A stretch of DNA of 64,000 bases, taken from Calothrix parasitica NIES-267. Lineage in GTDB: Bacteria; Cyanobacteriota; Cyanobacteriia; Cyanobacteriales; Nostocaceae. Below are positions 54,300 to 62,034 of this stretch, piece by piece. Position numbers and translations under genes: made by a program. The DNA lies in assembly GCF_002368095.1 (NCBI RefSeq), contig NZ_AP018227.1, positions 6,402,123 through 6,466,122 of the forward strand, in the 5' to 3' direction. How positions within the stretch are numbered: the stretch's first letter is position 1; each line of letters opens with the position of its first letter. The notes under the pieces were generated by a model, which was not told where the DNA came from, did no database searches, and was given only the letters and a program-made list of their open reading frames with translations.

Positions 54300-54363
54300 G
54301 CAATTAACAATTAACAATTAACAATTACCAATTACCAATTACCAATTACCAATTACCAATCCC
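54300..54363. repeat. CAATTAC heptamer array before argH
   Basis: Nine near-perfect units AACAATT/CCAATTA immediately upstream of the argH start, likely within its leader. Confidence 0.85.
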
Positions 54364-54376
54364 CAATATTTAATTT

Positions 54377-55768
54377 ATGACAAAAACACAACAGCAAACT
54401 TGGAGCCAGCGGTTTGAATCAGCTTTGCATCCTACTATTGCTCGCTTCAATGCCAGCATTAATTTTGATATTGAATTAATTGAATATGATTTAACTGGTT
54501 CGCTTGCTCATACCAAGATGCTGGCTAAGTGTGAGATTATTTCGACCGAGGAAGGGGAGCGGCTGGTTGCTGGTTTAGAACAAATTCGTCGGGAATATCG
54601 CGAAGGTAATTTTAACCCAGATGTCGATTCGGAAGATGTGCATTTTGCTGTCGAACATCGTTTGGTGGAAATTGTTGGAGATGTCGGTAAAAAGTTGCAT
54701 ACCGGACGTTCTCGTAATGACCAAGTAGGTACGGATACGAGACTTTATTTACGCGAACAAATTCAGCAAATTCGTCAATTGTTACGAGAATTTCAAGCTG
54801 TTTTAGTTGATATTGCCGAAAAAAACGTTGAAACTTTGATTCCCGGCTATACTCATCTACAACGCGCCCAACCTCTAAGTCTTGCTCACCATCTCTTAGC
54901 TTATTTCCAAATGTCGCAACGAGATTGGGAACGTTTGGGAGATGTTTATAAACGTGTAAATATTTCACCTTTGGGTTGCGGTGCTTTAGCGGGAACCACT
55001 TTCCCTATTGATAGACATTACAGCGCTCAACTATTAAATTTTGACAAGGTTTATGACAACAGCCTTGATGGAGTTAGCGATCGCGATTTTGCGATTGAAT
55101 TTTTGAATGCTGCTAGTTTGATAATGGTTCACTTGAGCCGTTTATCGGAAGAGGTGATTTTATGGTCTTCTGAAGAATTCGGTTTTGTCACCCTCAAAGA
55201 TAGCTGCGCTACAGGTTCGAGTATAATGCCTCAAAAGAAAAATCCCGACGTTCCGGAATTGGTTCGGGGCAAAACTGGCAGAGTATTCGGTCATCTCCAA
55301 GCAATGCTGGTAATGATGAAGGGATTACCGCTGGCTTACAACAAAGACCTACAAGAAGACAAAGAAGGTTTATTTGATGGGGTGAATACAGTCAAAGCTT
55401 GTTTATCAGCAATGACGATTTTGCTCGGAGAAGGTCTGGAATTTCGCAATCAACGATTAGCGGAAGCTGTAGCAGAAGATTTTTCTAACGCTACCGATGT
55501 AGCAGATTATCTTGCAGCCCGTGGTGTTCCGTTCCGAGAAGCCTATAATCTGGTGGGTAAGGTAGTGAAAACCAGCATTGCGGCTGGTAAACTTTTGAAA
55601 GATTTGACTCTAGAAGAATGGAAACAACTTCATCCCAAATTTGACAAAGATATTTATGAAGCCATATTACCTCGTCAGGTTGTAGCCGCACGTAACAGCT
55701 ACGGTGGAACCGGTTTCGAGCAGGTTAATCAAGCATTACAGATTGCTCGTTCTCAAATTAATAAGTAG
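54377..55768 (+). CDS. argH: Argininosuccinate lyase
   Basis: 463-aa enzyme of the fumarase/aspartase superfamily, releasing arginine and fumarate in the last step of arginine synthesis. Motifs: [38 protein letters not shown], and the signature [19 protein letters not shown]. Full length. Arginine is also a cyanophycin building block, but argH is 6 kb from the cph genes and is not in an operon with them. GTAGCAA heptamers start at its stop codon. Confidence 0.97.
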   Translation: MTKTQQQTWSQRFESALHPTIARFNASINFDIELIEYDLTGSLAHTKMLAKCEIISTEEGERLVAGLEQIRREYREGNFNPDVDSEDVHFAVEHRLVEIVGDVGKKLHTGRSRNDQVGTDTRLYLREQIQQIRQLLREFQAVLVDIAEKNVETLIPGYTHLQRAQPLSLAHHLLAYFQMSQRDWERLGDVYKRVNISPLGCGALAGTTFPIDRHYSAQLLNFDKVYDNSLDGVSDRDFAIEFLNAASLIMVHLSRLSEEVILWSSEEFGFVTLKDSCATGSSIMPQKKNPDVPELVRGKTGRVFGHLQAMLVMMKGLPLAYNKDLQEDKEGLFDGVNTVKACLSAMTILLGEGLEFRNQRLAEAVAEDFSNATDVADYLAARGVPFREAYNLVGKVVKTSIAAGKLLKDLTLEEWKQLHPKFDKDIYEAILPRQVVAARNSYGGTGFEQVNQALQIARSQINK

Positions 55769-55800
55769 CAAGTAGCAAGTAGCAAGTAGCAAGTTAGGAG
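55766..55800. repeat. GTAGCAA heptamers at argH stop
   Basis: Four copies of AGTAGCA overlapping the stop codon of argH, followed by GTTAGGAG. Confidence 0.85.
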
Positions 55801-55841
55801 TTAATTTTCTGCCCATCTCTTTATACTGCTTCAACAAAAAA

Positions 55842-55878
55842 TATTTGCGGAGCGCGCTTTGTAGACACTCCGCAAATA
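55842..55878. terminator. Bidirectional terminator between argH and small basic protein gene
   Basis: Perfect 11-bp stem TATTTGCGGAG/CTCCGCAAATA with a 15-nt loop, with an A-run on the left (T-run on the minus strand). It lies between convergent genes, so it can serve both. Confidence 0.75.
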
Positions 55879-55912
55879 AAAGGTTTCAAAAATAAGAATT
55901 GAAGTTAGAAGA

Positions 55913-56098
55913 TTAATCTGTGGCAGCAGCACCAGTATTATCATCTGTTGCTGAATTATTCTGTTCTTCGTCTTGTTTCGGCGGTCCTTGCTGATACCTT
56001 CTTTGGTAGCGTCCTGTATTAGTCCGTTTACGAAACTTGCGGGCATATGCCTGGTTCCGTAGCGCCTTTTCTTTCTTCAGGTTACGGCGCTTAGCCAT
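55913..56098 (-). CDS. Small basic conserved cyanobacterial protein
   Basis: 61 aa from ATG at 56098 (MAKRRNLKKEKALRNQAYAR), with GAGG 7 bp upstream; an upstream ATG would add seven residues but lacks a ribosome site. The N-terminal half is highly basic and the C-terminal half acidic/polar (PPKQDEEQNNSATDDN). The basic part suggests nucleic-acid or ribosome binding. I recognise it as conserved in cyanobacteria but know no function. Confidence 0.72.
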   Translation of the reverse strand: MAKRRNLKKEKALRNQAYARKFRKRTNTGRYQRRYQQGPPKQDEEQNNSATDDNTGAAATD

Positions 56099-56119
56099 AT
56101 TCACCTCATTAATAAACAA

Positions 56120-56959
56120 CGTCTAACTTGCTGGTAGGCATTATATAGATAATTTTTGTTTATCTATTTTTTGATGTTAATAACATTATAGCCATTACCA
56201 GCTACTAGCATATTTTAAACAGCAATATAGTCTATCCCATTTATTTTTATAATGTCAATGGCTTGCACGAAGTTTATCTTTTATTAAAAAATTGCATGTT
56301 TTAAGAAACAAATTTTAATCATCACAACATGGGTTGATGATACCACTTAAAAATCAAGTATGAAGTAGTTCATACTGAGATAATTGATATTTTTATACTT
56401 ATAAATATGGCTGTAATTACTAGTAATATATATTAGATTTTATCTCAATATTGACTTCAACAATAATAGAAAAATAAGCTTTATTCTAAATGCAAAAATA
56501 AATGTGATAAGATTGTTTGAAGGCATTAAACATTACAATCTTATCTATAAAAACAGCTTTTTATTATTATAAAAAAGAATATTAGCTGTTTATCAAATCT
56601 TGATTTTTGTAATAATTTTTAACGAAGAAATGTATTTAAAATTTGAGCGGATGAGGTTAAAAATGCAAGTAATTAGTAATTAAAGCCCATCCGAATTAAT
56701 AATTATTTTGTAATCAGCTTTACCAAATAATTATTTTTTCTAAATTAGTCGGCTAGAAAGTATTGTTATACACAATAGATATTAAGTCTCTGGATGGTAA
56801 AATTAATCTGTTCTAAGATAATCATTGTAGAAAGTGATAATCGTTAGAATAAGGCTTGACGCGCAAGTATTTTTGTATCAAAGCTATCTATCTGACGATA
56901 ATAGTATTTTGGGAATACAGTGGGTCTGAGTAAGTAAGTACAACACATAAATTTGAACA
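56120..56959. other. 840-bp AT-rich gap, nothing recognised
   Basis: No gene, hairpin terminator or tandem repeat found on either strand. It lies between two divergent genes and should contain both promoters. Confidence 0.55.
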
Positions 56960-57454
56960 TTGAACGTTGCTGCTTTATTTGGTGCAGCCGTACAGCCAAC
57001 GCGGGCTATATGGCGCTATGTACAAACAGTACTAGGTATTATTTTTCGTCATCCGGTAACGGGGACAAGTGTGATTCCGATATTACCCGATGGTCGGATT
57101 GTACTGATTCGACGAAGAGACAACGGTCTCTGGTCTTTGCCCGGTGGAATGGTAGATTGGGGAGAAGATGTTCCCACGACAATTCAACGTGAATTAATGG
57201 AAGAAACCGGGTTGGAGTTAGTAAAAATTCGGCGTTTAGTTGGAGTTTACTCCGCACCGGATAGAGACCCCAGAATACATTCTATTTGTGTTGTGGCTGA
57301 AGCGGAGGTAAGAGGGAAAATGGAAATTCAGGACACTTTAGAAGCGAGTGAGATTCAGGCTTTTCATCCTAATTCGCTACCAACAGAACCAATGTCTCAC
57401 GACCATGCTCGCCAATTGCAAGACTATTTAAATGACTTGACAATATTGGCATGA
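56960..57454 (+). CDS. Nudix hydrolase
   Basis: 164-aa Nudix protein. The complete Nudix box is present: G-x5-E-x7-REL-x-EE-x-GL in GMVDWGEDVPTTIQ RELMEETGL. Preceding LLW-type motif NGLWSLPGG. It probably hydrolyses a nucleoside diphosphate derivative or housecleans modified nucleotides; the substrate is not predictable. The start is TTG at 56960; no ATG is available before the core domain. Confidence 0.9.
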   Translation: MNVAALFGAAVQPTRAIWRYVQTVLGIIFRHPVTGTSVIPILPDGRIVLIRRRDNGLWSLPGGMVDWGEDVPTTIQRELMEETGLELVKIRRLVGVYSAPDRDPRIHSICVVAEAEVRGKMEIQDTLEASEIQAFHPNSLPTEPMSHDHARQLQDYLNDLTILA

Positions 57455-57613
57455 AACTATGTACTAATATCTGTATTTTAGCTTTTTATATTGAGTTTAA
57501 AATCTGATATTGATAATGTAGCCGTACTTATTTATTCTAATAAAAAATCTAGAAGCATAAACGGTACGGTTATAGCCAAAAATGTTAAATTATGACTACT
57601 AAATTAAATTAAT

Positions 57614-58429
57614 ATGGATACGATGTTATTCCGTAACTCTCGGAGAAAACTTTCTCAAGGGTTATTATTTTGGCGCGAGGTCGGTAATGGTGTTCCGGTA
57701 GTTTTTTTACATGGTGCTTGGTCTGATAGCAGTGAATGGGTATCGACAATGGAATTTATGTCGAGAGACTTTCATTGTTTTGCGCCAGATTTATTAGGAT
57801 TTGGTGAGTCGGAATATCCCGATATTCATCATGTAATTGATATACATGTTGATTGTTTGGCAGAATTTTTACAAGCTTTAAAATTAGATAAAGTATATTT
57901 AGTGGGACATTCTTTAGGAGCATGGATTGCTGCAAGTTGTGCTTTAAAGTATCCCGAAAAATTTAAAGGTTTAGTATTATTATCTCCAGAGGGTGTAGAA
58001 ATTGATGGGTTGCAAAAACGTTGGCAAAAAATGCGAGGTTTAATCAAAGCTTCATCATTAAAGTTTAAATTATTAAAAATATTTCGTCCCTTAGCAAAAT
58101 TATTTGGTTGGAATATTGAGATAGAAGAAGATTGGCAGCAAAGACGGATATTAAAAGAGTATCCAACAGCAAGTCACTTATTATTTCAGCGTCAGCTTCC
58201 AGAAATTGAAGCAGAATTATTGCAGGATAAATTAGATTTAATACAGGTTCCGGTTTTAATTTTGCAAGGTGGGAAAGATACACCGGATGCTTTAACGAGA
58301 AGCAAGATTTTTGCCAGACTTACTCCTCAAGCTGAATTAAAAATCATTGCTCATGGAAAAGATAGTTTACCTCAATCTTGTACTTCTGATGTAGCTAAAG
58401 AAATTCGGAGTTTTATTAAAAATAGTTAG
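57614..58429 (+). CDS. Alpha/beta hydrolase
   Basis: 271-aa serine hydrolase fold. Oxyanion region LHGAWSDSS (32-40), nucleophile S100 in the elbow GHSLGAW, and a likely acid in GGKDTPDA. The catalytic histidine should be the one in IIAHGKDSLP near residue 246, in an unusual context (typically GHxP). The cap region is basic and helical (about 140-185). Substrate unknown. Confidence 0.88.
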   Translation: MDTMLFRNSRRKLSQGLLFWREVGNGVPVVFLHGAWSDSSEWVSTMEFMSRDFHCFAPDLLGFGESEYPDIHHVIDIHVDCLAEFLQALKLDKVYLVGHSLGAWIAASCALKYPEKFKGLVLLSPEGVEIDGLQKRWQKMRGLIKASSLKFKLLKIFRPLAKLFGWNIEIEEDWQQRRILKEYPTASHLLFQRQLPEIEAELLQDKLDLIQVPVLILQGGKDTPDALTRSKIFARLTPQAELKIIAHGKDSLPQSCTSDVAKEIRSFIKNS

Positions 58430-58477
58430 GAATTAATAGTTATTCGCTTTATTATTTGTATATATCAAAATTGTAGG

Positions 58478-58500
58478 GAGACGTAGCATTGCTATGTCTC
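58478..58500. repeat. GAGACGTAGCA hairpin, copy 3 of 3
   Basis: Arms GAGACGTAGCA and TGCTATGTCTC (one mismatch), touching the stop codon of coaX. Confidence 0.75.
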
Positions 58501-59272
58501 TACATTATTGTTTTTTGTATTCCCCATAAAATTAAATTTTTTTCTACGATTATTTTTGCTACTATTTGCGGATATTGTAATTTTAAATAATTGAATAATA
58601 AGTTTCTATCTCCTCCGGTGATAGCAATTTTACTTTCAGAAAAATTTTGCAACCAAGCTTCAATAAAATCTTTGATTCCTGCTAGTAGAGTGTAGATAAT
58701 TCCGCTTTGAATTGCTTCTGGAGTATTAATTGCAAATCGTTTTGGCATTTGTTGTGGAAATTGTACATTTGGTAATTGTCCGGTTTTGTCAGTTAGAGTT
58801 GAAAATTGTAAACCCAATCCCGGTAAAATTGCACCACCAATTAAATTACGATTGCTGTCAGCACCTGTAAAAGTAAGTGCTGTTCCCGTATCAATAATTA
58901 ATATGGGAAAACCCCAAGTTTCACCAGCACCAAGTAAAGCTAAAGCTCTATCAATTCCTAGTGTGGGATATAGGTTGTTGAGAGGAATTTGGTTTAGGGT
59001 AATAAATTTTGTATTTGGGTGGTTTTCCCAGAGTTTTGTTTGTGAGGGGACTACGGAAGCGATGAAGAGAGGGGGAGAGGGGGAGAGGGGGTAGATAAAT
59101 GAGAAAGTGTTTGTTCTAAATTTTTATTTTCGGCTAAAACTTTGATTTTTGATTCTGTCAAATAGTTGGTATTCCAAGCTTCTAACAGATTATTTTGGTT
59201 AAATAAACCCCAGTGTAACCGAGAGTTTCCAATTATTAATGCTAGCCAGGTTTTTGAGGGATTAGATAACAC
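58500..59272 (-). pseudogene. coaX: Type III pantothenate kinase split by an 8-bp repeat
   Basis: Both halves of CoaX, the first enzyme of coenzyme A synthesis, are present but in different frames. The first piece (from 59272) carries the phosphate motif LIIGNSRLHWG; after SHLSTPSP it runs through three copies of CCCCCTCT (minus strand) and stops at 59051. In the next frame the rest continues intact to 58500: [52 protein letters not shown] and ITGGDR. Deleting one 8-bp unit would join the halves. It may be a real inactivation, a switchable allele, or a sequencing error in the repeat. Confidence 0.85.
59067..59090. repeat. (AGAGGGGG)x3 in coaX
   Basis: Three perfect 8-bp units within the coaX reading frame at the point where the frame breaks. 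Related GGGGAGAG arrays occur in the trmD-ispF gap. Confidence 0.92.
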
Positions 59273-59569
59273 TTTTTTATCTATTTTTAATTAATTTATA
59301 ATTGTAGGGTGTGTGACGCTGCGAATATTTATTTAAGAAAAACAATTTTTATTAATAGCTTCATGCACGATTTTCTTATTCTAAAATAAGTTAAAATAAT
59401 CAATATTAAAATAATATTATTTATAATAGTAGGGTGTGCGATGCTGCGAATATTTGTTTAAGAAAAAACAACTTTTATTAATAGCGTTACTCACCAATTT
59501 CTATTTTAGTATTTTGACAATTAATTTGAAAAATATAGTTATTCAGTACTTAGTATGTTAAAAATACAA

Positions 59570-59672
59570 TATAGCGCTTTTCGGTTGAGTGCAATACACT
59601 TTGATAGACCTCACCCCCAGCCCCTCTCCTTATCAAGGAGAGGGGTATATTCTATCCAACTGAAAACTGCTA
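59570..59672. mobile_element. MITE-like element, TATAGC ends, copy 2
   Basis: Nearly identical over its whole length to 22677-22782, differing mainly in the central loop (TTATC versus GATATCTT). Recent mobility or exchange is implied. Confidence 0.75.
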
Positions 59673-59726
59673 GAAATACTCATCAAATAGAAAAAGACAA
59701 GACGCACATTAACTTGTTGGTGCGGC

Positions 59727-59850
59727 GAATTGAACTAACGCTGCGCTTGATTAGATTGCGTAGATACAGGCTATAAAATTGATTTGTTAAAACCTTAAGT
59801 ACTAAAGCCTGCCTCTACGCCGCTACGCTAATCTAATCATAGTTCAATTC
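59727..59850. repeat. Long inverted repeat with GAATTGAACTA ends
   Basis: Perfect 11-bp ends GAATTGAACTA/TAGTTCAATTC, and further inside GATTAGATT/AATCTAATC and CAGGC/GCCTG pair, with an extra GCTACG on the right arm. A 124-bp palindromic element without coding capacity. Confidence 0.65.
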
Positions 59851-59950
59851 TGAAATATAAGAAATTTTATCAAATAATTACGAAAAATTAAAAAAACTGA
59901 CAAAACACTTTTAAATTTTAGAAAATAGAAATATTGGATTTAAATAAAGA

Positions 59951-60031
59951 GCAATTCTGCCACGAATAACTTTTATTCTGCTATAGAAAAAAATCAGTAG
60001 CAATATCAATTTTATAATCCAGAGTTTTGTT
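59951..60031 (+). pseudogene. Decayed 3' end of a HEAT-repeat gene
   Basis: This stretch matches the last ~80 bp of the intact HEAT gene (61938-62018): both read ATNxxYSAIEK-xQ...YNPEFC before an identical trailer (AATTATTCTCTATCAAT). Here an internal TAG interrupts the frame. It marks a lost upstream member of the tandem family. Confidence 0.7.
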
Positions 60032-60048
60032 AATTATTCTCTATCAAT

Positions 60049-62019
60049 ATGCAGTTAAATAAAAGTTATAAATTTCTTATCTCTCAGCTTTCAAAATTAA
60101 GTGACGAGCAAATTAAAAGAGATTATCTCAATCATCTTGAGTGGACGGAATCTATCGCATCAATATTACCATTAATTGATGATTCGGAAGCTTTACGGGT
60201 GGTTAGTTTAGGTTTAGATGTTGATTTGATATTGGGTGCTTTTTTGGCTGGTAAAGTTAAGCCGGAATTGCAGAAAGAAACTGTGGGTTGGATTTGTGAA
60301 TTAGAAATTTCTGACGAATTGAAATTACAGTTATTAACGAAAACTAAATCAAAATTTGGGGTTTATTTTTTAGAAGATTTTATCAGAAATATTCCGAATG
60401 ACCCAACCCAACTACATATTTATGAAAATTCTATTTCAAAATTCATCAGCAATTTAGAAAATGTTGATACAGAATTATATACAAGCATGTTGCTGAAATT
60501 ATTAGAGGATGAGCGTCACTGGGTTCGTAAGATTTCAATAGCTGTTTTTGGTAAATATATTGGTAAGTCAGAAATCACTATACTTATCAATTTATTGAAA
60601 GATGAAGATATGCATATTCGTTATAAAGCCATTCTCACTTTAGGAGAAATTGCAGATGATTCGATGTTAGAACATATTATTGAAGCTTTAGAAGATGAAT
60701 TCCCGGCTGTTCGTGGAATTGCTGTTGCTATTTTAGGAAAGATTGGAGGAAAGTCTGTACTTAACAAAATAATTGACTTTCTTGATGATGAAGACCGTAC
60801 AGTTCGTAGTCAAACTGTTAAAGCCTTAAAAATAATCGGTGGAGATTTAGCAGAAGAGTTAATAATTCATTCTTTTTTAGATAAAGAAGATTTTATAAGT
60901 AAACATGTATTTGAAAATTTATTTAAAATAGATAATAATAAAGCAATTAATTTTATATTTTTAGCTTCACAATCTGGTGATGTTGAAGTTCGGAGAAAAG
61001 CTGCTTTATTTATCGGAGGAATTGTAAAAAGAACGGATAGAGTTTCTGGTTTACCATTTTTCGCTAAATTATTAAATGATGAAAATATAGAAGTTCGTAG
61101 AACAGCAGCTAAAGAGCTAACAAGACCTAAAAATGGAATGGAATCACCAGAATTTGAAGCATTGAGGAATGAATATAAGGAATTATCTTGGGAAGCGAAA
61201 ATAGAGATTGAAGAGATTATTAATGAATCAGATTTACCTACTTTATTTATCAAATCTGATGATTCTAACTATCATGTTCGTACAGCAGCGAATAGAGCAA
61301 TAGATTTTAAAATAGCTAAGGATGAAAATATCAAAGAATCTCTTCTCATAGCTTTACAACACGAAAATTCTTATATACGTCTGAGTGCAGCTATTTATTT
61401 GCTCAACATCGGTGATGAATCTGTGATTCCAAATTTGCTTGAAGCACTACGAGACGAACATCCAAAAGTGCGTTCAGGTGCAGCTTGTGCATTAGCAGCA
61501 AGAAGAGATAAGTCTATGATTCCAATCTTGCTTGAAGTATTACAAGATAAAAGCAGTCAAGTACGTGAGAAAACTGCTTATGCATTAGGTTTACTTGCAG
61601 ATAATTCGACGATTCCTGCTTTAATTCAAACTTTACAAGATGAAAATCATCGGGTACGTGCAGGAGCAGCTTATACATTAGGTTTAATTGCAGATAACTC
61701 TACAATTTCGGCTTTAACAAGAATATTACGAGATAGTGATTTTCAAGTCCGACAAATGGCTATTTTTGCTTTAGGTAAAATCGCTAGCGACCAAGCAATA
61801 GAAGCAATTTCAGCATCATTACCTCATTGCGATCGCATTGTTGATGAAGTAGCAGCTGAAATTTTGATGGAAGATGGGAAATTACAACATATTCCTCGTC
61901 TGTGGAAAGCTTTATCAGCAGCTAGATACATTAATTTTTCTTCTGCTACGAATAAGTTGTATTCTGCTATCGAAAAAATCCAGCAGCAACATCAACTATA
62001 TAATCCAGAGTTTTGCTAA
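60049..62019 (+). CDS. HEAT-repeat protein, tandem paralogue 1
   Basis: 656-aa alpha-solenoid protein. Residues 1-85 form a distinct N-terminal segment (SDEQIKRDYLNHLEWTESI, LRVVSLGLDVDLILGAFLAG) shared with the next gene. From about 150 on there are some fifteen HEAT/PBS-lyase-type repeats of about 31 residues (for example IPNLLEALRDEHPKVRSGAA and IPALIQTLQDENHRVRAGAA). Such repeats in cyanobacteria occur in phycobilin lyases and in signalling scaffolds; here no lyase feature is evident. Start ATG at 60049. The second copy follows after 15 bp. Confidence 0.87.
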   Translation: MQLNKSYKFLISQLSKLSDEQIKRDYLNHLEWTESIASILPLIDDSEALRVVSLGLDVDLILGAFLAGKVKPELQKETVGWICELEISDELKLQLLTKTKSKFGVYFLEDFIRNIPNDPTQLHIYENSISKFISNLENVDTELYTSMLLKLLEDERHWVRKISIAVFGKYIGKSEITILINLLKDEDMHIRYKAILTLGEIADDSMLEHIIEALEDEFPAVRGIAVAILGKIGGKSVLNKIIDFLDDEDRTVRSQTVKALKIIGGDLAEELIIHSFLDKEDFISKHVFENLFKIDNNKAINFIFLASQSGDVEVRRKAALFIGGIVKRTDRVSGLPFFAKLLNDENIEVRRTAAKELTRPKNGMESPEFEALRNEYKELSWEAKIEIEEIINESDLPTLFIKSDDSNYHVRTAANRAIDFKIAKDENIKESLLIALQHENSYIRLSAAIYLLNIGDESVIPNLLEALRDEHPKVRSGAACALAARRDKSMIPILLEVLQDKSSQVREKTAYALGLLADNSTIPALIQTLQDENHRVRAGAAYTLGLIADNSTISALTRILRDSDFQVRQMAIFALGKIASDQAIEAISASLPHCDRIVDEVAAEILMEDGKLQHIPRLWKALSAARYINFSSATNKLYSAIEKIQQQHQLYNPEFC

Positions 62020-62034
62020 TTATTCTCTATCAAT

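Larger units (their letters stand above)
59273..60048. other. Intergenic region rich in duplicated and palindromic DNA
   Basis: It contains a direct repeat pair (59296-59369 and 59421-59495, about 75 bp each, starting with TTATAAT-GTAGGGTGTG), a TATAGC-ended element (59570-59672), a long inverted repeat (59727-59850) and the decayed end of a HEAT gene (59951-60031). No intact gene. Confidence 0.7.
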
